IMG/VR virus record: IMGVR_UViG_3300035698_007296
Coordinates: 1-40,469 of that record
DNA length: 40,469 nucleotides
Strand: one strand, 5' to 3'
Source: a virus
This document shows positions 7,762 to 15,974 of the stretch, one piece after another (position 1 is the stretch's first letter; each line of letters starts with the position of its first letter). The position numbers and the translations under genes were made by a program. Below the pieces are notes generated by a model. The model searched no databases. It was not told the origin of the DNA and worked only from the letters and a program-made list of their open reading frames with translations.

Positions 7762-10068
7762 TTAGAACAAGTAACCGAACACATCACAGACTAGAGTACC
7801 TGTTCCGGTAGTTCCGCCTGTATTATGCCAGTTAAGAGTCTGCGTAGTTGTTCCCATTACTCCTGGAGTTGCTAGTGTTAGCAGATCCCAAGTAGTCGTG
7901 CCAGTAAGAACTTTAGAAAGGTCTCCACTAGCAACAAGATCAGTCGCAGCAGCAAACCCAATATTACTAACAGCATCAGTTGCTTGATCAAGAGTCTGAC
8001 CAGCAGAACGGATAACAATTCTAGTAATAACGCATGACTTGCCAGTAGGAACGACATAGAGCGCCGTTGTTGCGACTGCTTCAACATCTACAGCCGTACT
8101 AGAAAGAAGTGCATCATAATTCTCTGGAACTGTTGACGAAAGAGAACCAGTAACGACAACATCGCCAGTTACAGCAACATCTCCTGTCATTACGATAGTT
8201 CCTGAACCAGCCTGAATCGTAGTCGTGCTAGTAGTGTTAGTGCTACCAAGAACTACAGTCTGAGCACCAGCACCATTTGCAATGCTTACCGTATGAGCGC
8301 CAGTACCAGTACCAAGATTCAAGGCCATGGTTGCACTCGATACGCCAACTCCGATTGTGCCAGTCTGTGCAGTCTCACCAATAGTGATGGTTGTTGCAAC
8401 TGCACCGCCAAGAGTCATGTTGCCCGTACCGGCATCGAGGGCCAGGCTACTTGCTGCGCTGTCACTACCAATGGTAATAACCTGCGCGGCAGTCCCACCA
8501 TCGCCAATATGGATTGTGTGGGCACCAACGCCTGTTCCTAAGTTTAGGATCATGGTTGCGCTCGACAAGCCGAACGACATTGTTCCTGTCTGTGCAGCGT
8601 TACCAAACGTATACGTTGTTGCAGCTACACCATCAACCGAGAAGTTACCAGTACCTGCTAGAAGATCAAGGGAACTTGCTCCAGTAGCATTACCCAATGT
8701 GATTGTCTGAGCAACAGCGTTAGAGAACAGTGCAACTGCTCCCGAAGCCGTGGCAGTCCAATCATCTGTAGAGGTAATAGAAATATCACCAGTTCCAGCA
8801 AGAATCGCCATCGAAGAAACGCCTGTTGCATTACCAAACGTTACTGTCTGAGCAACGGCATTAGAGAACAATGCGACTGCTCCAGAGGCCGTCATAGTAA
8901 AATCATCAGTAGAAGTAATGGCAATATCGCCAGTACCGCTCTGTAAGGTTGTTGCAGAAGCACCAGCTACAGAACCAAGCGTAACAGCAATACCGGTTAC
9001 GGAAGTTGTGTCCTTGGCACTACCAATGATAATCGTGTCAGCAGCAGTATCATTAGTTCCTACATTAATTGCATTCCCGTCAGTATTGGTTCCGATATTG
9101 ATCTTCGATCCAGCAGAGCCACCAAGAATATCAAGATCGTCAATAGAGGTAATAACAATATCGCCAGTTCCGCCATCAATAACAGTAGCACTAGTAGTCG
9201 TTGCCGACCCAAGCGTTACAGTTTTAATACCAGCGCCAACGCCAATGTTAATTGCCTGCGTTCCAGTACCACCTAAAGTGATAGTACCAGTTGCAGTTCC
9301 TACCCCAAGATTAACAGGATAAGCGTTACTTGTGTTAATACTAACAATTGGAGCAATAATATTCAAAGCAGTTGCGCTTTCTCCAGCAATTAGTTGAGCA
9401 ACCGTAGTCGCAGAAAAACCAAGCATTACATTGCTATCTGCGGCAAGGTTGTTAATTGCAAGCGTAGGCTCAAGAATTCCATCGTAGAATCCATCATCTG
9501 CAATTGCATCTGTTAGAAGGAATACAGGAACGTCTGTCGCTCCACCAGTAGGTAGGTTAACAGCAAGAAGATTAGCATTAGCATCTGCTGTTGCCCAGCT
9601 CATACCTGCAGCTGTGCCTGTTCCAAAACCCCATACAAGGTCATCAGTTGCAGTATAGCCAGCAGCAGTACCTGGAAGAGTAATAGTTGTCGCAACTCCG
9701 CCTACTTCAATAGCAGCGGTATCATCTGCCGTAAAGACTAAGCGAGCCCAGCTATCGCCATCATCATCAATAATGGCAATAAACTGTTGAGTGTCTCCAT
9801 CAAAGAAGCCATAGTCTGCTAGCTCATCAGCAATGACAAGTCCAGGAACATACGTTGCGCCACCAGCAGGCATATCCAAGAAGAGAGACACAGCATTTGC
9901 GTCAGTATCGTCTAGAATAAGCTTAGAAATCACATCGCCTGAATCAACGAAAGAGATATATGGATCGTCTCCATCGCCATCAAGAATAAGTGAACCAAAG
10001 TTAGATGCTGCCATAGCAGCGAAAGCAATCAGTGCAACAACACTGATCGCAATTAGTGTTTTTCTCAT
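7762..10068 (-). CDS. Secreted-type beta-repeat fibre/adhesin protein, 768 aa
   Basis: ATG at 10068 with a strong AGGAGG site, overlapping the upstream stop (TAATG). Residues 1-21 form a textbook Sec signal peptide: MRKT, a hydrophobic core LIAISVVALIAFAAMA, and an A-M-A cleavage site. Most of the rest is Gly/Ala/Thr-rich beta repeats. Repeated modules include ASGAVALFSNAVAQT followed by a GNATG turn, SATM.LNLGTG.GAHT, and AGTGDI.ITSTDD. Such repeats form beta-solenoid or trimeric fibres. The last 110 residues (from about EAVATTALYVVPTGKSC) look like a compact C-terminal beta domain. A signal peptide is unusual for a virion protein of a lytic particle. It could be a cell-surface protein made during infection, or the segment may be a membrane anchor. 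Confidence 0.8.
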   Translation of the reverse strand: MRKTLIAISVVALIAFAAMAASNFGSLILDGDGDDPYISFVDSGDVISKLILDDTDANAVSLFLDMPAGGATYVPGLVIADELADYGFFDGDTQQFIAIIDDDGDSWARLVFTADDTAAIEVGGVATTITLPGTAAGYTATDDLVWGFGTGTAAGMSWATADANANLLAVNLPTGGATDVPVFLLTDAIADDGFYDGILEPTLAINNLAADSNVMLGFSATTVAQLIAGESATALNIIAPIVSINTSNAYPVNLGVGTATGTITLGGTGTQAINIGVGAGIKTVTLGSATTTSATVIDGGTGDIVITSIDDLDILGGSAGSKINIGTNTDGNAINVGTNDTAADTIIIGSAKDTTSVTGIAVTLGSVAGASATTLQSGTGDIAITSTDDFTMTASGAVALFSNAVAQTVTFGNATGVSSMAILAGTGDISITSTDDWTATASGAVALFSNAVAQTITLGNATGASSLDLLAGTGNFSVDGVAATTYTFGNAAQTGTMSFGLSSATMILNLGTGVGAHTIHIGDGGTAAQVITIGSDSAASSLALDAGTGNMTLGGAVATTITIGETAQTGTIGVGVSSATMALNLGTGTGAHTVSIANGAGAQTVVLGSTNTTSTTTIQAGSGTIVMTGDVAVTGDVVVTGSLSSTVPENYDALLSSTAVDVEAVATTALYVVPTGKSCVITRIVIRSAGQTLDQATDAVSNIGFAAATDLVASGDLSKVLTGTTTWDLLTLATPGVMGTTTQTLNWHNTGGTTGTGTLVCDVFGYLF
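8717..8947 (-). repeat. Near-tandem repeat within the beta-repeat fibre gene
   Basis: Two copies (about 8717-8804 and 8860-8947, period near 143 bp) encode the same module containing SGAVALFSNAVAQ and an adjoining TSTDD. They are diverged at the DNA level. They belong to a longer series of weaker repeats along the gene. Confidence 0.65.
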
Positions 10069-10445
10069 TAGGACCTCCTAGCCCTCTTTTTAAGAATAGC
10101 AGTGACTGTGGCTGCTCCGACAGAATTGTTATCCAAGCGAAGCTTCATCCAACCTCCTGCTACGGTTGAGATGTGATACGTCTTAATCTTTGCATCTGGA
10201 TGTGCTACAACCAAATCCGTAGTCAACGTATCCCAAACCGGAGTAGCCTCATCATAGTTCAGGCACCTTAACATAGTAATGTCGATGTCTGTAGAGAGGT
10301 TACCTGCGGCAGTTGAGTCAACTTGAATATCAAAGTCGCACACTTGTCTTAAATCGACTACGTACTCAGTAGTTGGTGCATTACCAGTACTGGCATCTAG
10401 AGTCCACACAAATGTTCTAACTTTATGTTGCTCGTATGCATTCAC
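10068..10445 (-). CDS. Hypothetical virion protein, 125 aa
   Basis: GTG start at 10445 with an AGGAGG site 7 bases upstream. The chain is beta-rich: YVVDLRQVCDFDIQVDSTAA, then DIDITMLRCLNYDEATPVWD, then YHISTVAGGWMKLRLDNNSV. It ends in a basic tail KKRARRS. The pattern suits a small capsid- or tail-associated beta-sandwich or head-completion protein. It lies two genes after the major capsid protein. No named family is recognised. Confidence 0.65.
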   Translation of the reverse strand: MNAYEQHKVRTFVWTLDASTGNAPTTEYVVDLRQVCDFDIQVDSTAAGNLSTDIDITMLRCLNYDEATPVWDTLTTDLVVAHPDAKIKTYHISTVAGGWMKLRLDNNSVGAATVTAILKKRARRS

Positions 10446-10456
10446 AGTCTAACCTC

Positions 10457-10879
10457 CTATTCCAGAGAAACTAATAGAGTTTGTCGTGGTTTATCCTTTC
10501 CAAGCTCAAAGTCAATAGCTTCTTCTTTCGAGATGAGTCCCTCTTCAATAGCAGAGAGAATAGAATCAATAGTTGCCCCGTTGTAATTAAAGGTAGTTTC
10601 TGTTACTTCTACAACTTTAATTTCTTCAACTACGTCCTCAACTTCCTCCACAACCTCAATTTCTTGAACTTCATCCGCTTCATCATCCAGTAGGCTAGGC
10701 CCAAGAAGGTTAACAAGTGCGTTAACTAATTCCTTGGGCCCACCATTTAAGGCGATGAGCCGTTGAATTTCGTCACTTTTAGCATGGACGGCGCGACGAA
10801 CGCTACCAGTACCATACTTGTTGACCTTAAGAAGTCTTAGAAACTCCTTAGTATCAATCTTTACGAAATCATTGCTCAT
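10457..10879 (-). CDS. Hypothetical acidic protein, 140 aa
   Basis: ATG at 10879 with an AAGGAG site. The N-terminal half (residues 1-65) is helical and mildly basic (KEFLRLLKVNKYGTGSVRRA). Residues 66-95 are a Glu/Val-rich coiled stretch (VQEIEVVEEVEDVVEEIKVV). The end (SILSAIEEGLISKEEAIDFE) is helical. A charged spacer between two small helical domains would suit a capsid assembly, connector or scaffold-like role next to the capsid gene, but no family is recognised. Confidence 0.65.
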   Translation of the reverse strand: MSNDFVKIDTKEFLRLLKVNKYGTGSVRRAVHAKSDEIQRLIALNGGPKELVNALVNLLGPSLLDDEADEVQEIEVVEEVEDVVEEIKVVEVTETTFNYNGATIDSILSAIEEGLISKEEAIDFELGKDKPRQTLLVSLE

Positions 10880-10894
10880 ACTTTCTCCTTAATA

Positions 10895-11950
10895 CTAGAG
10901 TGTGTTAGTACTTCCGCGAACAGCTGCCTGCCAATACTTCCACACGAGGCCATAGTAGTGATACAGTCGCCATCGTTGTCGGCCAGGATGTTCAAACTGG
11001 AATGAGCTATCGCCCCGTTCAGGGTCTACTCGTGGCTCGTCAACACCTTCAAAGAAGTTGATGTGGAGCCCAGGAAGCTCTTTAGGATCTGCAACGAGGT
11101 ACCAGTCATAATCAAGCTTGCGGCTATAAATGACTTTCTTAACTCGTTTCTTAATTGTGTTAACATCGTTATTAGCCGTAGTCGGCTTGTTCGGATTGTC
11201 AACAATCTGATCGGCAATTTCGCGCCAGTACTTACCAACAACAAGATAAGACGAGTCTGCGCCAATGGGTTCGCCACTGTCATCTGTCATCGCATCCTGA
11301 AGACGGAAGCCTGCTACGAGGTTATCATAGGTCAAGGCGTTTCCGGTACCAGCATCGTCCATGTCATTAGCGTGATTAGTTTCATCAAACAGATCGTTAC
11401 TGTCATCTACCTCTGGGTTAGACTGGAGATAGTCAACATAAACGGAGTTATGAAGTCGTGATGCACATGCTCGACCCAAGCGATCTCCAAGACCATCGAA
11501 ATAGTCCAGGCGGTCACTCTTGCGAGTACGAAGATCTACGACTACCATTTCACCGTATCCGTTGATGCCATACGTAATCTCATCGGCATCAGCGATATTC
11601 ATCTGATTGAAGTCTTCACCGGACTCTTCCAACTTGCTAATCATGCCAAGCTGGTTAACTCGTTCCATCACCTGGGTATCCATGTAGTCGGACTGCCCAA
11701 CTGTAGAGAAGAGTTTCCAGTCATCAGACCAGTTGTAGTAAGCTTCAAGCATTGTTGCAGTGATATTCTGCGTCAATGTGTTGCTAACAAGATCAGGAGA
11801 GACAGATGCCATAATGCGACTGAACTTGTCCATCCGCATCGAAGCGCCGGTTTCGTCCATAAACGTAACTAGATCTGCAATCTGTTGTGGCGTCATACTC
11901 GTAATAAGAGAATCATCGCCGTTGTTGATTTTATTAATAGTATCAAACAT
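10895..11950 (-). CDS. Major capsid protein (HK97-fold, Mu gpT-like type)
   Basis: ATG at 11950 with an AGGAGG site. At 351 aa it has the normal length for this family. The N-terminal residues 1-100 are the helical arm. The middle carries the motif FDETNHANDMDDAG with ALTYDNLVAGFRLQD, common in Mu gpT-like and related major heads. The C-terminus has a conserved-looking FEHPGRQRWRLYHYYGLVW then KYWQAAVRG, the usual last strand of these proteins. It builds the icosahedral shell. It follows the protease/scaffold and decoration genes in the canonical order, which supports the call strongly. Confidence 0.88.
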   Translation of the reverse strand: MFDTINKINNGDDSLITSMTPQQIADLVTFMDETGASMRMDKFSRIMASVSPDLVSNTLTQNITATMLEAYYNWSDDWKLFSTVGQSDYMDTQVMERVNQLGMISKLEESGEDFNQMNIADADEITYGINGYGEMVVVDLRTRKSDRLDYFDGLGDRLGRACASRLHNSVYVDYLQSNPEVDDSNDLFDETNHANDMDDAGTGNALTYDNLVAGFRLQDAMTDDSGEPIGADSSYLVVGKYWREIADQIVDNPNKPTTANNDVNTIKKRVKKVIYSRKLDYDWYLVADPKELPGLHINFFEGVDEPRVDPERGDSSFQFEHPGRQRWRLYHYYGLVWKYWQAAVRGSTNTL

Positions 11951-11960
11951 AAAAACCTCC

Positions 11961-12353
11961 TTAGGCGATTAGTCCGCGAGTGATAAGAACGCGAGCCGTA
12001 GTATCCGTTGCTACAAGTGTATTTTCGATTGTCCAGCCAATGCTGAAGTCAGCCGAAGTACCCTCATCAAATGCTCCAGAGCCAGCCGCTGCTACCCGTG
12101 TGCCTTGAGCAGAAGTCAAACTAGCCACTGTTATATCCCAAACTTGGCCTTCAACTAAAAATTCTGCTCGAACATTCTCTTCGTCAATTGCACCGTCATC
12201 AACTATGACTCCCTGTACTTCACTGCCGTCAGTAGCCGCAATAGCAACTCCTGCCGTAAGAATAAACGGATCTCCTGCATCCATAGCAACTGCGCCAATT
12301 GTGACGCCCTGCCTACGCGATACTCCGCGTACTAGTCTCATTTTTTGGTCCAT
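11961..12353 (-). CDS. Capsid decoration/stabilisation protein (probable)
   Basis: ATG at 12353 with an AGGAGG site 8 bases upstream. This 130-aa beta-rich protein begins MDQKMRLVRGVSRRQGVTIG and has a body of Gly/Ala/Val strands (FILTAGVAIAATDGSEVQGV; AQGTRVAAAGSGAFDEG). Small beta proteins placed between the prohead protease and the major capsid gene are typically decoration or head-stabilisation proteins (DUF2190-like or lambda gpD-like). The assignment is by position and composition; no diagnostic motif is visible. Confidence 0.65.
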   Translation of the reverse strand: MDQKMRLVRGVSRRQGVTIGAVAMDAGDPFILTAGVAIAATDGSEVQGVIVDDGAIDEENVRAEFLVEGQVWDITVASLTSAQGTRVAAAGSGAFDEGTSADFSIGWTIENTLVATDTTARVLITRGLIA

Positions 12354-12365
12354 TATACCAACCTC

Positions 12366-14093
12366 CTATTTACGCTTTTTACTTCCCAATAGCTTTGAGA
12401 CAGCAGCTTCTACAGTCGATGGCTTCCCGCCGTCTCCAACAGGACGACCATCAATGTTAACTGCAGCTGTTCTAGCCAACTTCCCACCAATGCCCGCTAC
12501 TACTCTCTTTTGCATACCAATAAACTCATCCACTTCTGCTGGACTTACTGGTTTGCCTTTGAGTTCTTTTGCCATCTCGACAACAACAGCATCGGGAAGA
12601 CGGCTATTAACAAGCTTATCAGCAACCATTGACTCTGTATCTACTGTTGCAACTCTTTCCTCAAGAGCCTGTAGACGAGCAGCCTGGGTGTTCAAAGCTT
12701 GATTAACGTTACTTGCTTGCACTCTTTTACTAAGTGGCATCAATCCACCTCCTACGGTTTGTCTGGCCAAAGAGCCAGGTGTACTTTCTTGCGAAATTGG
12801 AGTTTCGCTTGACATGCCTTCTGGAGTAAACGAATCAAATGGCTTAGCATCCTCATCGGTTTCTTTCTTTTCTTCTTCAGGTTTTTCTTCTGTTTCTTCC
12901 ATAACAGCGCCATAAACAGATTCGAGAAGTGAAACAACTTTCTCTAATGGATACTTGTTAGGGTCTTCAGGCTCGCCGTATAGTTCTTCAGCAATACCAT
13001 CAAGCTTAGCTACCTTGTCATCGCCCACTTCAGAATCTGGTAGCATACCCTTTGCAAGTTCTCCAGCAAGCCGTTTAAACCAAGACTTACCAAACTTCGG
13101 TTCTGTCTCTTCTTGGTTTTCAACTGGCTTTGGCTCTGCTTCAGCATCTTTAGTTTCGTCCATAATTGGTTGTTCCATCTTAGGGTCCTCTTCAGCAGCC
13201 ATTAATCTAGCCCCCATTGCGGTAGAGATAGATGCAGAAAGTGCTTTTGCAAGTATTCTTCCGTCTGCAGCAGGGAACGTAACTAAATCCATGCTGTCAA
13301 CTCTTTCGATAACAGTTACTTTGTTGTTTGTGTCAAGAGCTCCAGTAGCATAAATAGACATGCCTGGAAGCTCTACCTGTTGATCTAACATAGAGTCAAT
13401 AAGATTTCGTCTAGCTGGGTCTGTAATCCATACAGAACCATAGACAGCTCTTTCTGCTGGGTCCCACATTGCACCCTTAACAAAGCCAACGTCATTACCA
13501 AAGATAGCTCCAGCTGGAACTACGTCATCAACGTGGTTCTCAATTTCGCCGTACTTACCTTTGAATACCATGACTCTAACAGGCTTGCCTTCAAAGAGAC
13601 CTTTTTCAACAGCTCCCTTTAGTGCATCTGCGCTCCAGATCTTTCCATCAAGAGCCTTACCAGCTGCAATAAGCCTAGCTCTATAAACTCCAGCCTTAAC
13701 AGAAGCTTGAAGTTTTCCTTGAGAGAAAACTGGTAGATTACCGAGAGGCGGAGTAGAGGCAATACTATCCATCAGTTTGCCAAAATCAGCCTGTCCTTTT
13801 TTAGGAGGCTTATCTCCAACAAGCTCGGAGAGGTATTTAATTGCTTTTACTACTTCTTTCGGAGGTTTCTTCAAACCCTTTAAGGACTTAAGAATTTCTC
13901 CTAGTGCCTTTATAGAAATTTGTGTTCCAGTCTTAGCTTGAGCGTCCAGCAAGGCTTTGAGTCTTTTGTTAATCTTTGCAAGTTCTTTAGATTGTTCAAC
14001 GCCCTGAAGTAGTGAAAAGATCTCTCCAATTTCTACTGCGGCTAGAAGCAAGGTTCTCATCTGGTTTCCTGCTCTTGTACTAGGGTTTCCCAT
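12366..14093 (-). CDS. Prohead protease fused to scaffold
   Basis: ATG at 14093 behind a perfect GGAGGTGAT site, the first gene of the late operon. Residues 1-160 are helical and Lys-rich. Residues 165-285 match phage head-maturation serine proteases: His187 (IENHVDDVV), Ser246 (ELPGMSIYATG, like the family GLSI.A.G) and Asp269 (SMDLVTFPAADG, like the family DLVT.PA.G). These would be the catalytic residues. Residues 300-460 are acidic and Glu/Lys/Pro-rich, and 480-575 are helical with a basic tail, which is typical of scaffolding. Protease and scaffold on one chain is common in phages. It would organise the procapsid and then cut the scaffold and capsid arm. Confidence 0.82.
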   Translation of the reverse strand: MGNPSTRAGNQMRTLLLAAVEIGEIFSLLQGVEQSKELAKINKRLKALLDAQAKTGTQISIKALGEILKSLKGLKKPPKEVVKAIKYLSELVGDKPPKKGQADFGKLMDSIASTPPLGNLPVFSQGKLQASVKAGVYRARLIAAGKALDGKIWSADALKGAVEKGLFEGKPVRVMVFKGKYGEIENHVDDVVPAGAIFGNDVGFVKGAMWDPAERAVYGSVWITDPARRNLIDSMLDQQVELPGMSIYATGALDTNNKVTVIERVDSMDLVTFPAADGRILAKALSASISTAMGARLMAAEEDPKMEQPIMDETKDAEAEPKPVENQEETEPKFGKSWFKRLAGELAKGMLPDSEVGDDKVAKLDGIAEELYGEPEDPNKYPLEKVVSLLESVYGAVMEETEEKPEEEKKETDEDAKPFDSFTPEGMSSETPISQESTPGSLARQTVGGGLMPLSKRVQASNVNQALNTQAARLQALEERVATVDTESMVADKLVNSRLPDAVVVEMAKELKGKPVSPAEVDEFIGMQKRVVAGIGGKLARTAAVNIDGRPVGDGGKPSTVEAAVSKLLGSKKRK

Positions 14094-14129
14094 CGAATCA
14101 CCTCCGTATAAATGTGATAAGGCAGTTTA

Positions 14130-14150
14130 TCCATATAGTGAGGTGTTTAA
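14130..14150 (-). promoter_or_regulatory. T7-like promoter candidate for the late operon
   Basis: Read on the minus strand, this 21-base sequence contains CTCACTATA and then TGGA. It matches the T7 class III promoter (-17 to +4) at 16 of 21 positions by direct comparison, including the whole -9 to -1 block. It lies about 40 bases upstream of the protease/scaffold start and just downstream of the terminator of the preceding operon, where a late promoter is expected. No convincing sigma70 promoter is seen in the same gap. The cognate single-subunit RNA polymerase is not in this window. Confidence 0.45.
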
Positions 14151-14170
14151 CAAACGAAATGCATAACACA

Positions 14171-14201
14171 ATAAAAAAAGGGAACGCATAAGCGCTCCCT
14201 T
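14171..14201 (-). terminator. Intrinsic terminator of the small leftward operon
   Basis: On the minus strand a 10-bp stem (AAGGGAGCGC pairing with GCGTTCCCTT, one G-U pair) with a 4-base loop is followed by TTTTTTTATT. This separates the XRE-headed operon (14223-16221) from the late virion operon. Confidence 0.9.
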
Positions 14202-14222
14202 ACAATTAGTAATTATCTAACC

Positions 14223-14681
14223 TTATTCTGGGTCGATCCATTCAACGACTTGGAGGATGAGCCACCACTGATTGTCGGTAAACCCATGTCGCTTGCGCTG
14301 GTAGTCAAGAGACTCGCGTACAGTATTCGTCCCGTAGGTATCACAAGCAGCTTTCCAGTCGAAAACCATTTCAACGATGTCAAGCCATCCCATAGCTGCT
14401 GTTGTCTCGTGATGCTCTGGGTGGTGGCTGTTGATCGCAAAGTGCTCTTTGATACACGTTGCCGTTCTCATTGAAGCTTCGTATTCGGGTGTCCCAATCG
14501 GGTGCTCTCGTGCTATACGATTAATCTCGATGAACCCTGGAAATTCCGTGGTGCTTAGTTTTGACTGATCGTGCATATGGGCCCTGTGTTCGAGCTCTGC
14601 TGAAAGCTGCCCAAGATTTGCTTCTACATGCTTCTGATGCCTCATAAGTGTTGCAAGAACTGTAGCTGCCTCGTTGCTCAT
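14223..14681 (-). CDS. DUF5662-like phage protein, 152 aa
   Basis: The start is ATG 14681, preceded by AAAGGAG; an in-frame upstream start at 14714 has no site and overlaps the previous gene. The motifs HMHDQSKLSTTEFPGF (His37-Asp38) and INSHHPEHHE (84-91), followed by WLDIVEMVFDWKAA, match the pattern I know for the DUF5662 family of phage and bacterial proteins. The clustered His/Asp residues suggest metal binding of an HD-like kind. The biochemical function is unknown. It is the last gene of its operon, just before the terminator. Confidence 0.7.
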   Translation of the reverse strand: MSNEAATVLATLMRHQKHVEANLGQLSAELEHRAHMHDQSKLSTTEFPGFIEINRIAREHPIGTPEYEASMRTATCIKEHFAINSHHPEHHETTAAMGWLDIVEMVFDWKAACDTYGTNTVRESLDYQRKRHGFTDNQWWLILQVVEWIDPE

Positions 14682-14695
14682 TGTTTCTCCTTTTA

Positions 14696-15037
14696 CTAGA
14701 TTCTCAGCAAGCAATAAGCAATAACAAATGCCTTTGGCTCTTCTTCGCCCTTGCTGATTAAATCAATAACTGCATCCCAGAACAGAGGTTGCCTAGAGGG
14801 TTTATGAAGTTTCTTAATTGCGTCTTCAATATATGGCCAGATAGACGGGACAGATTTAATATCAGGAAGCATGTGATTAAGTCTGTCGATCTTAACTGGA
14901 TTTCCCCAAAACCTTCTCCTTGATGTCCTGTCCGGTGATGTTACAGTTTCTTCATCCCATTCCCATCCGGCTAGTTCAGCAAAGTGATGTCTTAGTTCTT
15001 CGCTAGGTATACTCCTCAGTTTTTCCATTGCTTCCAC
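14696..15037 (-). CDS. Small phage protein resembling the ABA-sandwich type, 113 aa
   Basis: GTG start at 15037 overlaps the upstream stop (TAGTG); an ATG at 15028 is an alternative. The segment HHFAELAGWEWDEE, a later LNHMLPDIKSVPSIWPYIED and the C-terminal FVIAYCLLRI resemble the small 'phage ABA sandwich' proteins that describe a sample-like domain ending in LPDYLND-type motifs. Function is unknown in those too. The similarity is from motif memory and is moderate. Confidence 0.55.
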   Translation of the reverse strand: MEAMEKLRSIPSEELRHHFAELAGWEWDEETVTSPDRTSRRRFWGNPVKIDRLNHMLPDIKSVPSIWPYIEDAIKKLHKPSRQPLFWDAVIDLISKGEEEPKAFVIAYCLLRI

Positions 15038-15330
15038 TAGCTGATAATCCTAGGAGTTTCTTTCTTTACGCCAAGTTTTTCTCTTAGCATCCCCGCAACA
15101 ATTGTTGACTGTGGATCTCTAATAAGAATGCTAGCGCTATCTGTAGTCCATCCAATCATAAAGTCAAGGACCTGCTGGGAGTACTCATCAACCTTGACGT
15201 ATACCCTGTGTGGCACCGCTGTGGGGCCACCATTGCCGTCTTTAATGCTTCCTGCTTTAGTATTAGGCCAAGAGAGGTGCGTTACTTCATCAATGCTTTT
15301 AATCGCTTCTCTAAGTTCATTCAGTTTCAT
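15037..15330 (-). CDS. Hypothetical protein, 97 aa
   Basis: ATG at 15330 with AAAGGAG 7 bases upstream. The N-terminal helix (MKLNELREAIKSIDEVTHLS) is followed by a Gly-rich loop and beta strands (PHRVYVKVDEYSQQVLDFMI). I do not recognise it. It overlaps both neighbours, so it is part of a translationally coupled operon. Confidence 0.65.
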   Translation of the reverse strand: MKLNELREAIKSIDEVTHLSWPNTKAGSIKDGNGGPTAVPHRVYVKVDEYSQQVLDFMIGWTTDSASILIRDPQSTIVAGMLREKLGVKKETPRIIS

Positions 15331-15526
15331 TTTTAGTCTCCTTTGCTTCTATTTCATCAAGTAACTTCCTTGTTAAATATCGTGCTTGATGAGAGGCTGC
15401 ATCTATCATTTTAACTTTTCCAACAACATAAACTTGACTGGGATCAATAGGGATTAGAAGATATTTCATGCCTTCCATTTTTTCTTCAATAAAAGCTTGT
15501 AGGTCATCTCCCTGGTTAAGTATCAT
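15317..15526 (-). CDS. Hypothetical protein, 69 aa
   Basis: ATG 15526 is chosen because GAGGAG lies 7 bases upstream; a TTG at 15532 is the other in-frame option. It has a short acidic N-terminus (ILNQGDDLQAFIEEKMEGMK), a hydrophobic strand (YLLIPIDPSQVYVVGKVKMI) and a Lys/Glu-rich helical tail. It overlaps the upstream gene by 11 bases and the downstream gene by 14. No family is recognised. Confidence 0.62.
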   Translation of the reverse strand: MILNQGDDLQAFIEEKMEGMKYLLIPIDPSQVYVVGKVKMIDAASHQARYLTRKLLDEIEAKETKNETE

Positions 15527-15848
15527 TTTCAATCTCCTCTTTCTTCATATACATAATTGCTGGAATTGGTGATATTGATTTAATAAAATGTATCATCTTC
15601 ATACCGCCGAAAGGCCTGGTTGCGAAATACAACAGTTTATGAAAGATGTCTTGCTTAATCTCAATGATAAGCGACATGCCAAGTATAAAGTTTCCATCTT
15701 TCAAGCAGCTAGGAATCTCTCCCTTAGATGTATCCCAGTGGCCAGGAAAGATCTCCCATGAATCGAATACTACTTCAAGCTCTTCTGGGTACTGATTGGG
15801 CATCTTTGCCTCACCGAGCTCTATAGGGTTCTTTTCAAAGTCTTTCAT
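15516..15848 (-). CDS. Hypothetical protein, 110 aa
   Basis: The ATG at 15848 directly follows the TAA of the 41-aa gene. The chain is mixed alpha/beta (YPEELEVVFDSWEIFPGHWD; FILGMSLIIEIKQDIFHKLL) with the C-terminal segment MIHFIKSISPIPAIMYMKKE. No family is recognised. Confidence 0.62.
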   Translation of the reverse strand: MKDFEKNPIELGEAKMPNQYPEELEVVFDSWEIFPGHWDTSKGEIPSCLKDGNFILGMSLIIEIKQDIFHKLLYFATRPFGGMKMIHFIKSISPIPAIMYMKKEEIENDT

Positions 15849-15974
15849 TTATACCTTCCTGCTATCAAAGACGGCCTTCACTAAACTCTGCGCTAACATT
15901 CTAACTGCAGTCTTATCAGTGTGCTTAAGTAGCCATCCAGCTTTTTTTAGCTCTTCTTCAAGCACCTTCACCAT
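15849..15974 (-). CDS. Small hypothetical protein, 41 aa
   Basis: A short frame from ATG 15974 to TAA 15849, supported by an AGGAG site 12 bases upstream. It fills the only gap between the regulator and the 110-aa gene. It overlaps the regulator's 3' end and abuts the next ATG. The product is one or two charged helices (KVLEEELKKAGWLLKHTDKT). No family is recognised. Confidence 0.55.
   Translation of the reverse strand: MVKVLEEELKKAGWLLKHTDKTAVRMLAQSLVKAVFDSRKV

Noticed and set aside
8918-9322. Long plus-strand frames opposite the beta-repeat gene (also 8327-8710 and 4503-4826).
   Set aside because: They are antisense shadows of Gly/Ala/Thr-rich coding sequence, with no ribosome binding sites and low-complexity products.
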